Counted from the stretch's first letter, positions 6,696 to 15,553 are shown. The stretch is 64,000 nt of DNA from Micromonospora pisi (GCF_003633685.1 NZ_RBKT01000001.1:2232001-2296000); one strand, 5' to 3'. Notes: generated by a model from the letters alone, not told the origin. Numbers and translations: made by a program.

Positions 6696-9494
6696 TCAGA
6701 TCAGGTGCAGCTCGCGGGCCCGCCGTACCGCCTCGCGGCGGCGGGTGGCGTCGAGCTTGCGGTAGATGTTGCGTACGTGCGTCTTCACCGTGTTGACCGA
6801 GACGGAGAGCTCGCTCGCGATCTCCACGTTGGAGAGAATGCTCTGCAGGTAGCGCAGGACCGTGAGTTCCCGGTCGGTGAGCGGTTCACCGAGTCCGGGC
6901 ACCGAGGCGGTGAGCCGGCCGCCCCGCTCTCGCCGGTCACCGTCCCGCCCGCCGGGGTGCCGCGGTCCGGTGCCGTCGCGTCCGGCGTACTCCTCGCCGA
7001 CGGCGATCAGCTCGCGCAGCAGCGGCCAGTACGCCGTACCCGAGTCGAGGTGCGCGGCGAGCAGGTCCCGGGCCGGCGGCTCGGACCGGGTGAAGACCCG
7101 GCGGAAGCCGTCCGGTTCGGCGAGGGCGAGCACCTCCTCCAACGTCCGGGCCGCCCGACGGTGGTCGCCGGCCGCACGGGCGGTCAACGCGTCGAGCAGC
7201 CCCGCCTCCAGCCGTAACGGCAGCAGCCACGATTCGCCGGCCGGACCGGACCAGGCCGGGAGCGTACGGGCGGCGGCGGCCACGTCCCCGCCCTGGAGGT
7301 AGGCACGGGCCAGCGCCACGGCGAGGGGCTCGGCCTGTCCGGCGGCCGCGTCCAGGGGCGCCAGCAGCAGTTCCCGGCTCCGGGCCAGGTCACCGTGCGC
7401 GGTGCAGAGGTCGGCCTCGGCGGCGAGCAGCCAGTGTGCGAGCCGGCGGGCCCGGGGCTGGTCGGCCAGGTGGGCGCGGCCGGTGAGCAGGAGCTGGTAG
7501 CTGGCGGGCAGGTCGCCCCGGTCCCGGGTGAGCTGGGCCCGGACCAGTGCGGCCAGCGCGGCGACCGCCGGTTCCCGGGCCTGGTCGACCCGACTGCCGG
7601 CCAGTGCCAGGTTCGCCTCGGCGTCCGCCGGCCGGTCCCGGTGCAGGGCGACCACGGCGAGCGCCAGGTACGCGTGCCCGTGGTCGACGGGTGCCGACCC
7701 GGCCGGGTCGCCGGTGGTGGCGACGGCGGAACGGGCGTCCCGTTCGGCCACCGTCAGCTCCCCCCGGACCGCCCGGACCAGTGCCAACCGGCTGGTGCAG
7801 GCGAGCACCGTGCGGGCCAGACCGGCCCGCTCGGCGTCGGCCAGCGCGCCGGCGAGTTCGGTTTCGGCGGCGACCAGGTCCCCCGCGCCGAGTTGGGCGG
7901 CACCGGCGGCGGTACGGGCGATCGCGCGGGCCGGCAGGTCCACCGTCGCCTGACCGGCGGCACCGCCGGGTGGTTGGGCCAGCGCACGCAACCGGGCGGC
8001 GGCGGCGAGCACCTCCGGCACCTCCCCGGCGACCTGTGCCCAGGCGAGTCGGAGTGCGGCCGTGATCAGCGCGAACCGGTCCCGGCGCGAACCGCTGAGC
8101 AACTGTTCGTGCCGCTCGCCGAGACGTAGGTAGTCGGCGGCAGCGGCGGGGTCGGTCCGGTCCAGCCGGTCGACGGCGTACGCCAGGGCGAGTTCCGGGT
8201 CGGCGCGGACCGCCTCGGGTGGCGGTGGCGGTGGCGCCGGCACACCCGGCCGGGCGGCCGGTGCGTACGGGACCAGGTCGGGCCAGCGGTCGACGAGCAC
8301 ACCGGTGGCGAAGCCCCACTCCCCGGCGGCGAGGGCGTGCCGTAGGGCTTCCGCGGGCAGGTTCCGGCGCGCCGCCCAGGTCGCCGCCCGGCGGTGCAGG
8401 TCGAGTAGTTCCTCGGCGGGGCGGCGGAGCTGCTCGGCGCGGAGCAGGTCGGCGAGCATCCGGTGGTAGCGGTAGGCCGGCGGCCGGGTGCCGAGGGCGA
8501 TCACGAACCCGGTGTCCCGTTCCAGGGCGGCGAGGAGTTCCTCCCCGTCGCCGCGGTCGGTGAGGGCGTCGATCAGCCCGCCGCAGACCCGCTCGGCGAC
8601 GGCGCCGCGCCGCAGGACGTCCCGCGCCTCGTCGGCCAGGCCGGCGAGCACCTCCTCCGACAGGTAGTCGGCGACGCCCTGGTCGTCACCGGCGAAACCG
8701 TCGACGAACCGAACCGGGTCGGGATGGTGCGGCAGGGTGAGCGTGGCGATCCGCAGTCCGGCCGGCCAGCCCTCGGTGCGTACACGAAGCTCGTCCGCCT
8801 GGTCGACCGGCAGGTTGATCCCGTACGCGGCGAGCAGTTCGGCGGACTCGGCGGCGGTGAAGGCCAGTTCGGCGGCCCGGATCTCGGTCAGTTCGCCGCT
8901 GAGGCGCCATCGGTGCAGTGCCAGCGCGGGGTCGGTACGCCCGCCGATCACCAGGCGCAGTCGGTCGCCGCTGTGTCGCAGCAGGAAGTCGAGCCCGCTC
9001 GCCACCGCCGGGTCGTCGACCTGGTGGAAGTCGTCCAGGACCAGCGTCACCGGCTCCGGGCGGCGGGCCAGGGCGGCGGCGAGCCGGTCGAGGAAGTCCC
9101 GGTCGGCGCTGCCCCGGGGCGCGGCGACATCCGGCGGCTCGGATGACGCGGTGCCACCGACGGCGGCGTGCAGGTACGTCCAGAGGCGTTCGCCGCCGTC
9201 GGTCGGTTCGAGCGTCAGCCAGGCCCGGGACCGCTCCTCGTCCTGAGCCCGGTACCAGGAGCTGAGCAGGGTCGTCTTGCCCCAGCCGGCCGGGGCGGAG
9301 ACCACCGTGACCGGGCCGGCCGAACCGTTCTCCAGCAGCGTGTGCAGCCGGGGGCGGGCGACCACCGCACCGGGCAGTGGCGCGACCGCCAGTTTCGCCT
9401 CCAGCAGCGGCGGCGCGCCACCGCGACTGTCCCTCGACGTACCGGTACGACCGCGCGCCGCGGCGGCGCCGGCCTCGATCCGGTCCTCGGGCAT
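6696..9494 (-). CDS. MalT-type LuxR family transcriptional regulator
   Basis: A 932-residue ATP-dependent regulator. The order is: a short N-terminal tail; an NTPase domain with Walker A APAGWGKTT (residues 67-75) and a VTLVLDDFHQV Walker B-like strand; a long helical TPR-like sensor region (about residues 430-850); and a C-terminal LuxR helix-turn-helix (LTDRELTVLRYLQ ... NTVKTHVRNIYRKL). This is the MalT/STAND plan, in which an inducer frees the protein to oligomerise and activate transcription. The ATG at 9494 follows a purine-rich GGGGGGTGGGACGG site; 5' extensions to 9527 or 9854 add low-complexity residues. It is unlinked to an obvious target, so the inducer is unknown. Confidence 0.85.
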   Translation of the reverse strand: MPEDRIEAGAAAARGRTGTSRDSRGGAPPLLEAKLAVAPLPGAVVARPRLHTLLENGSAGPVTVVSAPAGWGKTTLLSSWYRAQDEERSRAWLTLEPTDGGERLWTYLHAAVGGTASSEPPDVAAPRGSADRDFLDRLAAALARRPEPVTLVLDDFHQVDDPAVASGLDFLLRHSGDRLRLVIGGRTDPALALHRWRLSGELTEIRAAELAFTAAESAELLAAYGINLPVDQADELRVRTEGWPAGLRIATLTLPHHPDPVRFVDGFAGDDQGVADYLSEEVLAGLADEARDVLRRGAVAERVCGGLIDALTDRGDGEELLAALERDTGFVIALGTRPPAYRYHRMLADLLRAEQLRRPAEELLDLHRRAATWAARRNLPAEALRHALAAGEWGFATGVLVDRWPDLVPYAPAARPGVPAPPPPPPEAVRADPELALAYAVDRLDRTDPAAAADYLRLGERHEQLLSGSRRDRFALITAALRLAWAQVAGEVPEVLAAAARLRALAQPPGGAAGQATVDLPARAIARTAAGAAQLGAGDLVAAETELAGALADAERAGLARTVLACTSRLALVRAVRGELTVAERDARSAVATTGDPAGSAPVDHGHAYLALAVVALHRDRPADAEANLALAGSRVDQAREPAVAALAALVRAQLTRDRGDLPASYQLLLTGRAHLADQPRARRLAHWLLAAEADLCTAHGDLARSRELLLAPLDAAAGQAEPLAVALARAYLQGGDVAAAARTLPAWSGPAGESWLLPLRLEAGLLDALTARAAGDHRRAARTLEEVLALAEPDGFRRVFTRSEPPARDLLAAHLDSGTAYWPLLRELIAVGEEYAGRDGTGPRHPGGRDGDRRERGGRLTASVPGLGEPLTDRELTVLRYLQSILSNVEIASELSVSVNTVKTHVRNIYRKLDATRRREAVRRARELHLI

Positions 9495-9700
9495 CCGTCC
9501 CACCCCCCGCGGACACGAAGCAGTCATCCTGGCCCGGCGTTCCGGTCCGGGCCCGACCCGGATACCCGGCCCGCCCCGGTTCACCCCTACCGGAGGAGAC
9601 GGGTTCACCCGCCCACCGGCGACGATGACGCGAACGGTCGGCGCAGGACAACGGTGATGTGAGGAGCGATGACACCGAACCGATCGCGGCTGGGCGCGGG

Positions 9701-9838
9701 TCACCCCAGGTCGATGCGGAGCGTGGCCTGCCTCTGCCGGCGCCACGAGTACGGCTCCGCCAGCCACCACTCGAGCCGGACGGCGTCGCCGTGGGCCCGA
9801 CCGAGCCGACGCTGCCGGCCCACCTGCCGGTGAATCAC
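9701..9838 (-). CDS. possible 45-residue protein coupled to the small membrane ORF
   Basis: A short reading frame beginning with a GTG that overlaps the TGA of the upstream 38-residue ORF (GTGA arrangement). The product is basic and ends in a Trp-rich segment (EWWLAEPYSWRRQRQ near residues 23-37). A four-base overlap is the usual sign of translational coupling, and the Trp/Arg composition is not typical of random GC-rich frames. No family is recognised. A chance frame remains possible. Confidence 0.35.
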   Translation of the reverse strand: MIHRQVGRQRRLGRAHGDAVRLEWWLAEPYSWRRQRQATLRIDLG

Positions 9839-9951
9839 CGACCGCCGCCGGCACCGTCGGCGGCGAGGGCGATCACGATGATGACGAGGATGACGACCAG
9901 CACCGCGACCGCGGTCCAGACAAGGGTCATCTTCGACGGGCGTGACACCAT
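9835..9951 (-). CDS. small single-pass membrane protein, 38 residues
   Basis: Starts at ATG 9949-9951 with GAGGTGG seven bases upstream. The product is a short basic N-terminus (MVSRPSK), one hydrophobic helix (about residues 8-31, rich in Val, Ile and Leu) and a glycine tail. Few chance frames combine a good binding site with a clean membrane helix, so I regard it as real. It lies upstream of the LuxR regulator on the same strand, but about 340 bases separate the two. Function unknown. Confidence 0.55.
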   Translation of the reverse strand: MVSRPSKMTLVWTAVAVLVVILVIIVIALAADGAGGGR

Positions 9952-10094
9952 CCGCACCACCTCGGGGCCGGGCTTACCCGGGACCGGGAAAAACACGCAC
10001 GATTTCACTCATGTGACCGGGACCCGTCACCCGTGCCATGCTCGGGAAGTTGTAGGTGCACCACTACATTCGCTCAGCTCGGCGGAGGGTACGC

Positions 10095-10979
10095 GTGCCC
10101 CAGCTTGACCTTGCCGGCCCCGCAGCGCTCCACTCCGAACCGCCGACGGCTGATCGCGATCATTCCAGACCCGGCCCCGATCCCCGAGCCGCCTTCGACC
10201 AACTGGCCCGGCTCCGCCTGCTGATCACCGTCAAGACCGCTCCCGATCCAGCTGACCGGCACGAACGGACGGTTTACGCGGCCGGGATCAGCGCCGACCC
10301 GTTCCGCCCCGGTTGGATCCGGCTCACCTCGCTCCCGATCCACGAACTCGGTCCAGGTGCGGCCTTCGGCACGTACGACATCATCAGCGTCGACGCCCGC
10401 CCGGCGGCCGGCGATCCCCGCCACGAGAACTGGCGACCGCTGCCGCGCACCCTGGTCCGCGAGCACCACCTCAAGCGGTGGCAGTGGCGTCAGCCGTGGC
10501 TCGACCCGTACCTCGGGGAGTCGCTGTGCCGACCGCGCCGCGACCGTGACGCGTACCTCGACGCCCCCGCGCTCATCCTGGTCCGGCCCCGCCGGGTCGA
10601 CGAACTCGTGCTCGTGCCGCATCCCGGCTGGACCGCCGAGCAACGCCGGCGGCTGGACGGGTACGCCCTCCGGTACGACCCGTCCGGTACGCCGGACCCC
10701 GGTCCGCTCCGCCCGCCCCGGTTCATCGGGGCGTACCGCTACCGGTGCCCCGCGTACGACTGCGACGGGCACCAGCAGACGATCCGCGACTGGGAGTTCG
10801 TGGCGTTGCAGCACCGGCTGGCCGGACTCCCCGATGACCGGCTCCGGGCGGCGCTGACCACCGCCTTCCTCGACCGGATCTGCGGCCCGGACCGGGACAC
10901 CGCGTTCTACCTGGGCCGTTCGAGCCATCAGCCGGACACCTACGACGTGCTCGGCGTCTACTGGCCGCCACGTCGGTGA
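10095..10979 (+). CDS. uncharacterised protein with Cys/His motif
   Basis: A 294-residue soluble protein with no family I can name. The N-terminal 20-30 residues are low-complexity; then comes a conserved-looking beta-rich part (LLITVKTAPDP, GWIRLTSLPIHELGPG, YDIISVDARP) and, near residues 218-226, a putative metal or redox motif C-P-x3-C-x-G-H followed by IRDWEF. The C-terminal part carries FYLGRSSHQPDTYDVLGVYWP. GGAGGG lies five bases before the GTG at 10095. The GTG is preceded by an imperfect palindrome, TGTAG-N8-CTACA at 10051-10068, a possible operator. The MerR-clamp fusion gene starts 78 bases downstream on the same strand. Confidence 0.6.
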   Translation: MPQLDLAGPAALHSEPPTADRDHSRPGPDPRAAFDQLARLRLLITVKTAPDPADRHERTVYAAGISADPFRPGWIRLTSLPIHELGPGAAFGTYDIISVDARPAAGDPRHENWRPLPRTLVREHHLKRWQWRQPWLDPYLGESLCRPRRDRDAYLDAPALILVRPRRVDELVLVPHPGWTAEQRRRLDGYALRYDPSGTPDPGPLRPPRFIGAYRYRCPAYDCDGHQQTIRDWEFVALQHRLAGLPDDRLRAALTTAFLDRICGPDRDTAFYLGRSSHQPDTYDVLGVYWPPRR

Positions 10980-11057
10980 CAAACCGCGCCGGTTAGATTC
11001 GCCGGGTTGACCCTCGACCAGGTCGAGCCCGCAGGATCACCGGACGTGGAGAGCGAC

Positions 11058-12191
11058 ATGCGCAGCATCGGGGAGATGGCCCGCGCCAGCGGCCTGACCG
11101 TCAGCGCGCTCCGGTTCTACGACGGCGCCGGAGTTCTGGTGCCGGACGTGGTCGATCCGGACACCGGCTACCGCTGGTACGCCCAGGAGCAGCTCGGACC
11201 GGCCCGCCTGGTGGCCCGGCTGCGTCGGGTCAACCTGCCGCTGGCCGAGATCAGCCTGGTGCTCCGGCACTGGTCCGAGCCGCCGGTGGTACGCCGCCTG
11301 CTCGACGCCCACCTGCGCCGGTTGGAGGCCGGCCTCACCGATGCCCGTCGCGAACTCTCCCGGGTCCACGCCCTGCTCGACCACGAGGAGAACCTGATGA
11401 CCGGATCCACCCACCTGACGCTGACCCGGGCCGAGCTCGCCGCCAGCCTCGACGCCGTACGGTTCGCCGTCGGCCACGACGCCGAACTGCCCGTACTCGG
11501 CTCGGTGCTGTTCGAGGTCGAGGAGTCGGTGTTGCGCCTGGTCGCCACCGACCGGTACCGGTTGGCGGTGGCGACCGCGACGCCGCGCGAGGTGGACGGG
11601 GCACCCTGTCGGGTGCTCGCCCCGGTCGCCTTCGTCGACCAGTCCCGCGCCCTGCTCGCCGCCCCGGGAACGGGGGCGTCCGACCCGGTCACGGTGGTGC
11701 TCGGCGCCACCGAGGTCGGCGTCAGCACGGACGGGCTGAGTGTGCGGGGCCGGCCGGTGGACAGCGACTTCCCCGACTACCGGCGACTGCTCGGTGACCG
11801 GCTCGGTGACCGGCTCGGCGGTGGCGACCGGCGCGTACGGGTGGTGGTGGACGTACCGGCGCTGCGCGCCGCGCTCGCCGCCGCGACGACCACCACCGTC
11901 GTACGCGAACACGACGGGGTGGCCTGCGAGGTGGCACGGTTGGCGATCGGTGCCGACGGCAGCCTGACGGTGCTGAACGCGGACGGGCCGGTGGAGGGGC
12001 CGTCGGCGGACGATTCCGCCGACCTGACGTCGGGACCGATCGGCGTCAACCGGGAGTTCCTGTTGGAGGCGTTGGACGCCGGTGGGCGGGGCCAGCTCGA
12101 ACTCGACCTCGACGGACCCATCAAACCCCTGATCGTGCGCCTCCCGAACGACAACCAAACCTTCTCCCTCCTAATGCCCATCCGCTGCTAA
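11058..12191 (+). CDS. MerR family regulator fused to DNA sliding-clamp-like domain
   Basis: A 377-residue protein with two clear parts. Residues 1-70 are a MerR winged helix (MRSIGEMARASGLTVSALRFYD) with a dimerisation helix up to about 112. Residues 115-377 resemble bacterial beta clamp (DnaN) domains: repeated LTRAELAASLDAVRFAV-type helix-strand units, a TDRYRLAVA strand, a DFPDYRRLL segment and a C-terminal LLMPIRC like the LxMPxR end of DnaN. This part is about two clamp domains long rather than three. ATG 11058 has GGAGAG upstream; a TAGATT -10 element at 10994-10999 would give a short leader. MerR effector domains usually bind small molecules, so a clamp-like effector is odd. Role unknown. 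Confidence 0.8.
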   Translation: MRSIGEMARASGLTVSALRFYDGAGVLVPDVVDPDTGYRWYAQEQLGPARLVARLRRVNLPLAEISLVLRHWSEPPVVRRLLDAHLRRLEAGLTDARRELSRVHALLDHEENLMTGSTHLTLTRAELAASLDAVRFAVGHDAELPVLGSVLFEVEESVLRLVATDRYRLAVATATPREVDGAPCRVLAPVAFVDQSRALLAAPGTGASDPVTVVLGATEVGVSTDGLSVRGRPVDSDFPDYRRLLGDRLGDRLGGGDRRVRVVVDVPALRAALAAATTTTVVREHDGVACEVARLAIGADGSLTVLNADGPVEGPSADDSADLTSGPIGVNREFLLEALDAGGRGQLELDLDGPIKPLIVRLPNDNQTFSLLMPIRC

Positions 12192-12225
12192 CCCCCCTGC
12201 CCCTCCCCCGCCCTCCCCCTGATGC

Positions 12226-12283
12226 CGATCTAGGGCGAATCGTCGCTCCCAGAGATCAACTCACGCGAATTTGCCCTAGATCG
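12226..12283. repeat. inverted-repeat element with CGATCTAGGGC arms
   Basis: Perfect 11-base arms (12226-12236 and 12273-12283) enclose about 36 bases. Symmetry partly continues inside (GAAT near the left arm, GAATTT near the right). It lies just after the MerR-clamp gene and before the end of a convergent gene, so it may act as a terminator. The form suggests a dispersed intergenic element. The flanks on both sides are C-rich or G-rich runs. Confidence 0.5.
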
Positions 12284-12335
12284 CCGAGGAGAGGGGTGGG
12301 GGGGAGGGGAGAGGGGTGGGGGGATGGGGGTGGGG

Positions 12336-12896
12336 TTAGGGGTGGAGGCCGCGGTAGTTGCGGAGGCGGTGCTGGCGGCGCCGGACCAGGAACGCGGCCA
12401 CGACGAGGCAGGGCGCTGTCACCAGGCCCCGGACGATGTCCTCGGTGTCCCAGTCGCTGAACGCCAGCAACAGCAGCGCGACCAGTGCAAGCGCGCCGAG
12501 CAGGTACGGCACCGCCGTCTCCCGGGGACTGTGCGCGATCAGGTCCCGCGCGAGCAGGTCGATCCTCGGGTCGTCGGTGTTCCCGGTCCGGATCGCCTGG
12601 CGTACGGCCCGGCGCGTCTGGGCGTCCGCCCCGGTGACCAGGGGCGGGTCGAGGTGTTGTCGCTGGACCAGCCAGGCGGCGGTGAGCAGACCGACGGTGA
12701 CGAGCACCGCGCCCGCGCCGATGAGGAGCCAGTTGATCAGCGGGGTGCCCCGGTCGGCGGCGAGTCCGCCGAGGACGATGGCCAGGGCTGGCAGCGGCGC
12801 GACGACCAGGATGGTGACCAGCATCCGGCGACGCAGCCGACGCCGGGCCTCTTCGCGCAACCCCGACCGTCCGGTGTCGGACCACGTCTGCGTCAT
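12336..12896 (-). CDS. integral membrane protein, unknown function
   Basis: A 186-residue protein with a basic N-terminus (EEARRRLRRRM) and two pairs of membrane helices (about residues 25-45, 55-76, 130-146 and 152-170) separated by a soluble loop of about 50 residues. The C-terminus is strongly basic (VRRRQHRLRNYRGL). GGGAGGGGG four bases before ATG 12896 fixes the start. No family is recognised. It lies about 90 bases after the 3' end of the CU044_5270-type gene on the same strand and may or may not share its transcript. Confidence 0.7.
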   Translation of the reverse strand: MTQTWSDTGRSGLREEARRRLRRRMLVTILVVAPLPALAIVLGGLAADRGTPLINWLLIGAGAVLVTVGLLTAAWLVQRQHLDPPLVTGADAQTRRAVRQAIRTGNTDDPRIDLLARDLIAHSPRETAVPYLLGALALVALLLLAFSDWDTEDIVRGLVTAPCLVVAAFLVRRRQHRLRNYRGLHP

Positions 12897-12984
12897 GGTG
12901 CCCCCTCCCAGGTAGCTACGAAGATACCCATCTATGCCGTCGGTCAATCCGGTCGGTGTCGCCGGAGGAGCCGTCGGTGACGGT

Positions 12985-14043
12985 TCAGCTCAGCTGGTCG
13001 GTGCGCTGATGCGCCAGGTACAGCACGTACGAGATCACCGCCGGTGCGCGTACGGCCGAACGGGGCGGGCTGATCAGCGCCAACTGCTCGTAGCTGAGCA
13101 GCGTGCCGGTCTCCGGGTCGAGCACGGCCAGGTCCCGGGTGGCGCCGGCGGCACTGTCCACACTGACCGCGACTCCGGAGCGGCCGGCCCGGTCCACCAC
13201 CCGCCCCCGGTAGACCAGCCCCTTTGTGTCGCTCAGTACGTGCAGTACGGCGGCACGCAGCGCCGGGGGCATCTCGTGGTACCGGTACATGGAGGCCACC
13301 GCCCGGATCACGGCCTGCGGGCCGTTGCTGAAGGGTTCGTGCGCGGAGAGTTGTTCGGCCAGCCGCGCCGGGTCCGTGGCCGGTGTTTCCACCACCACGG
13401 CCAGTTCGCCGGGAAGGTAGTCGGTGTGCCGCCGCTCGGGGGCGTCGGCCGGGGGTCCGTCGAGCCAGTTCGCCCGTTCGCCGCCGCGAGGCTGGGGTGG
13501 CAGCACGGTTATCTCCTCACGGCCGGAACGGTCCGCCGCCCACCACAACCGTTCGTCCCGGGCGACCACGGCGTTCGCCATCTCCGGGTCGGTCGCGGTC
13601 GTCTCCAACGACCAGCTCTGCACGTGCAGGTAGGTGTAGCGGCCGACGCCGGGCGGCTCGTCCAGCAGCGCGGTCCGTTCCGCCAACTCCCGCAGCCACG
13701 GCGCGGCCGGCGACGCCTCACCGGGAAACTGCACGCCGAGCAGGGCCGGCACCGCCGCCATCGCGACCCGGGTCGACGCGGGCCGACCGGTGCCTCCCGG
13801 CAGTACGTTGACCAGCACCAGGGCGCCGACCGCGACCGCCACGACCGGCACGGCCAGCCGGGTCCGTACGCCGGGCCGGACCATGAACCGCCACCGCCCG
13901 GCCGCCCGCCGCTGGTCGACCAGTTGGCGCAGCTCGGCGGCGCTGCGCCGGGGTGGGGGAACCTGCCTGCCGCGCATCGGGTCGTTCGCCTCGACGAGCC
14001 GCCGGAGCAGCCGCTCGGTCTGCTCGTCCCGCTCCTCAGCCAT
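12985..14043 (-). CDS. CU044_5270 family membrane protein (sigma factor partner)
   Basis: A 352-residue protein with a cytoplasmic N-terminus rich in charged helices (TERLLRRLVEAND), one membrane segment (residues 63-81) and a large outside domain. The fold and the DxETGxLL-type segment (LAVLDPETGTLLSYEQL) match the CU044_5270 family, which is routinely encoded right after an ECF sigma factor. Its ATG overlaps the sigma factor gene by eight bases, so the two are co-translated. It probably acts as a sensor or anti-sigma-like partner, although no zinc anti-sigma HxxxCxxC motif is present. Confidence 0.8.
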   Translation of the reverse strand: MAEERDEQTERLLRRLVEANDPMRGRQVPPPRRSAAELRQLVDQRRAAGRWRFMVRPGVRTRLAVPVVAVAVGALVLVNVLPGGTGRPASTRVAMAAVPALLGVQFPGEASPAAPWLRELAERTALLDEPPGVGRYTYLHVQSWSLETTATDPEMANAVVARDERLWWAADRSGREEITVLPPQPRGGERANWLDGPPADAPERRHTDYLPGELAVVVETPATDPARLAEQLSAHEPFSNGPQAVIRAVASMYRYHEMPPALRAAVLHVLSDTKGLVYRGRVVDRAGRSGVAVSVDSAAGATRDLAVLDPETGTLLSYEQLALISPPRSAVRAPAVISYVLYLAHQRTDQLS

Positions 14044-14608
14044 GACTGCTCTCCCCCGTGTCCCTACGACCCGTGCCGGTCAGTACCGGGTCGGCGTTTC
14101 CCACCAACATCCAGCCACGCAGCTTGCCCAGCGCCCGGGAGCGCCGCTTGCGTACGGTGGCCTGCCAGAGGCCGAGCACGTGGGCGATCTCGGCGGTGTC
14201 GAGTCCGTCGAGGTACGCCAGCCGGAGCACCTCCTGCTCGGCCGGCTTGAGCTGCCCCCAGACCCGCCCGAGGTCCAGCCGGTCGCAGACGACCGTGCTC
14301 TCCTCACCCTCGGCCGCACCGGCGACCACCTCGATCACATCCATCTCGATCAGGGCCAGCGGGTGCCGGCGGCTCCACCGGCGGTGGTTGCGCAGGTGGT
14401 TGTTGGCGGTCGCGAAGAGCCACGCCCTCGGCTCGTCCGGTACGTGTGACCGCCGGTCCCACGCGGTCATGAAGGTCTGCTGCGCCAGGTCCTCCGCCTC
14501 TCCCTCGTTGCCGCCCAGCGCACGCATCAACATCCGGACCACGTCCGGCCAGAACCGCCGGTGCAGTGCGTCGTGCCACGCCTCGTCCCGGCTGCCGTTG
14601 CCGCCCAC
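14036..14608 (-). CDS. ECF-type RNA polymerase sigma factor
   Basis: A 190-residue sigma-70 factor with region 2 (LAQQTFMTAWDRR and the WLFATANNHLRNHRRW DNA-melting helix) and region 4 (LKPAEQEVLRLAYLDGLDTAEIAHVLG, the -35-binding helix-turn-helix). It directs RNA polymerase to a small stress regulon. The GTG at 14608 is chosen because GAGGAG lies six bases upstream; an ATG at 14689 has no binding site. The gene is translationally coupled to the CU044_5270 partner. An inverted repeat GTCGG-TTAT-CCGAC at 14763-14776 sits in the promoter area. Confidence 0.85.
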   Translation of the reverse strand: MGGNGSRDEAWHDALHRRFWPDVVRMLMRALGGNEGEAEDLAQQTFMTAWDRRSHVPDEPRAWLFATANNHLRNHRRWSRRHPLALIEMDVIEVVAGAAEGEESTVVCDRLDLGRVWGQLKPAEQEVLRLAYLDGLDTAEIAHVLGLWQATVRKRRSRALGKLRGWMLVGNADPVLTGTGRRDTGESSHG

Positions 14609-14988
14609 CGACTTCTCCTCGAGGGATCGATGCCACTCGCCGCCGGCACGGACGGCACCGGCGGCGATCTTTGTCGTTCCTCCCACCATGAATATGTCCG
14701 AAGCGGCGCGGGTGTGACTGCCCAGCCGGGACCAGATCCACGCGGCGTCGACGTGTTGTGGCGTCGGTTATCCGACAGAACGTCGATCCGCGTGCGGCAA
14801 AACGGTGACGACCTGCGAAAACATGAGGGTGAATCGTGACAAGTCATTCACGGTGATCTTTGCCAGAATATGACCAAGGTCGGGTCCCCGGGCCGGCCCC
14901 CCGGCAGCCCCGAACACCCGTCCCCGAACGCCCGCCCCCGACCGACCTTTCCGGCACCCCACGGAATCCACACACCGAGGAGGCTGCA
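14609..14988. promoter_or_regulatory. divergent promoter region, sigma factor / I36 inhibitor
   Basis: About 380 bases without a gene. It holds two symmetric sites: GTCGG-TTAT-CCGAC at 14763-14776 and GTGAAT-N11-ATTCAC at 14829-14851. AT-richer stretches (14690-14700, and 14815-14875 with GAATATGACC) suggest promoters for both directions. Which regulator binds is not evident. Confidence 0.3.
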
Positions 14989-15534
14989 ATGGCACCCACC
15001 CCCCGCCGCTGGAGCAGATCCATCACCGTCCCGATGGCGATCGCCACGATCGTCGCCACCCTCGTCGCCGGGGCGCCAGCCACCGCCGGTCCACCCGAGG
15101 ACGCCCTGCCGTCCCCCGTACAGAGTGAGATCGACCGGCACCTGGCCGCGTATCCGGGCGGGCGGCAGATCAGCCCCACCGAGGTGAGCTATGCCGGCGG
15201 CAGCTTCATCATCGCCTTCGCCCCACCGGTCGGGACCGCAGCCTCGCCCAACTGCACAGCCGGCTGGTTCTGCTTCTACGACGGCCTCAACTACACCTAC
15301 CCGCGCGGGCAGCTCAACAGTTGCGGGTGGCAGGACCTGGCGGACTGGGGCTGGCACGACCGGACCGAGTCGGTGCACTACAACATCGGGACCGGCTCGG
15401 TCTCATTCCTCAACCACACCAGTTCCGGTCACGGCAGCGACCCGGTCCTCTTCTCGGTCGGCGCCACCAACCGCACCGACAACGACGTGTCGCCGTACCG
15501 GAACCAGGCCGACCATGTGAACCGCTACTGCTGA
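14989..15534 (+). CDS. secreted peptidase inhibitor, family I36
   Basis: A 181-residue exported protein. The signal peptide has basic residues (PRRWSRS), a hydrophobic core (about 12-28) and an ATA-G cleavage site near residue 33. The mature domain has the Cys-rich beta signature of the I36 inhibitors of Streptomyces metalloproteases (CTAGWFCFYDGLNY, a later Cys in LNSCGWQDL, and repeated aromatic-Gly turns). Such proteins block extracellular neutral proteases. GAGGAGG precedes the ATG at a good distance. A terminator hairpin follows the gene. Some I36-like domains act as structural wall proteins instead. Confidence 0.8.
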   Translation: MAPTPRRWSRSITVPMAIATIVATLVAGAPATAGPPEDALPSPVQSEIDRHLAAYPGGRQISPTEVSYAGGSFIIAFAPPVGTAASPNCTAGWFCFYDGLNYTYPRGQLNSCGWQDLADWGWHDRTESVHYNIGTGSVSFLNHTSSGHGSDPVLFSVGATNRTDNDVSPYRNQADHVNRYC

Positions 15535-15553
15535 TCCGACCACTGTCACAGGG

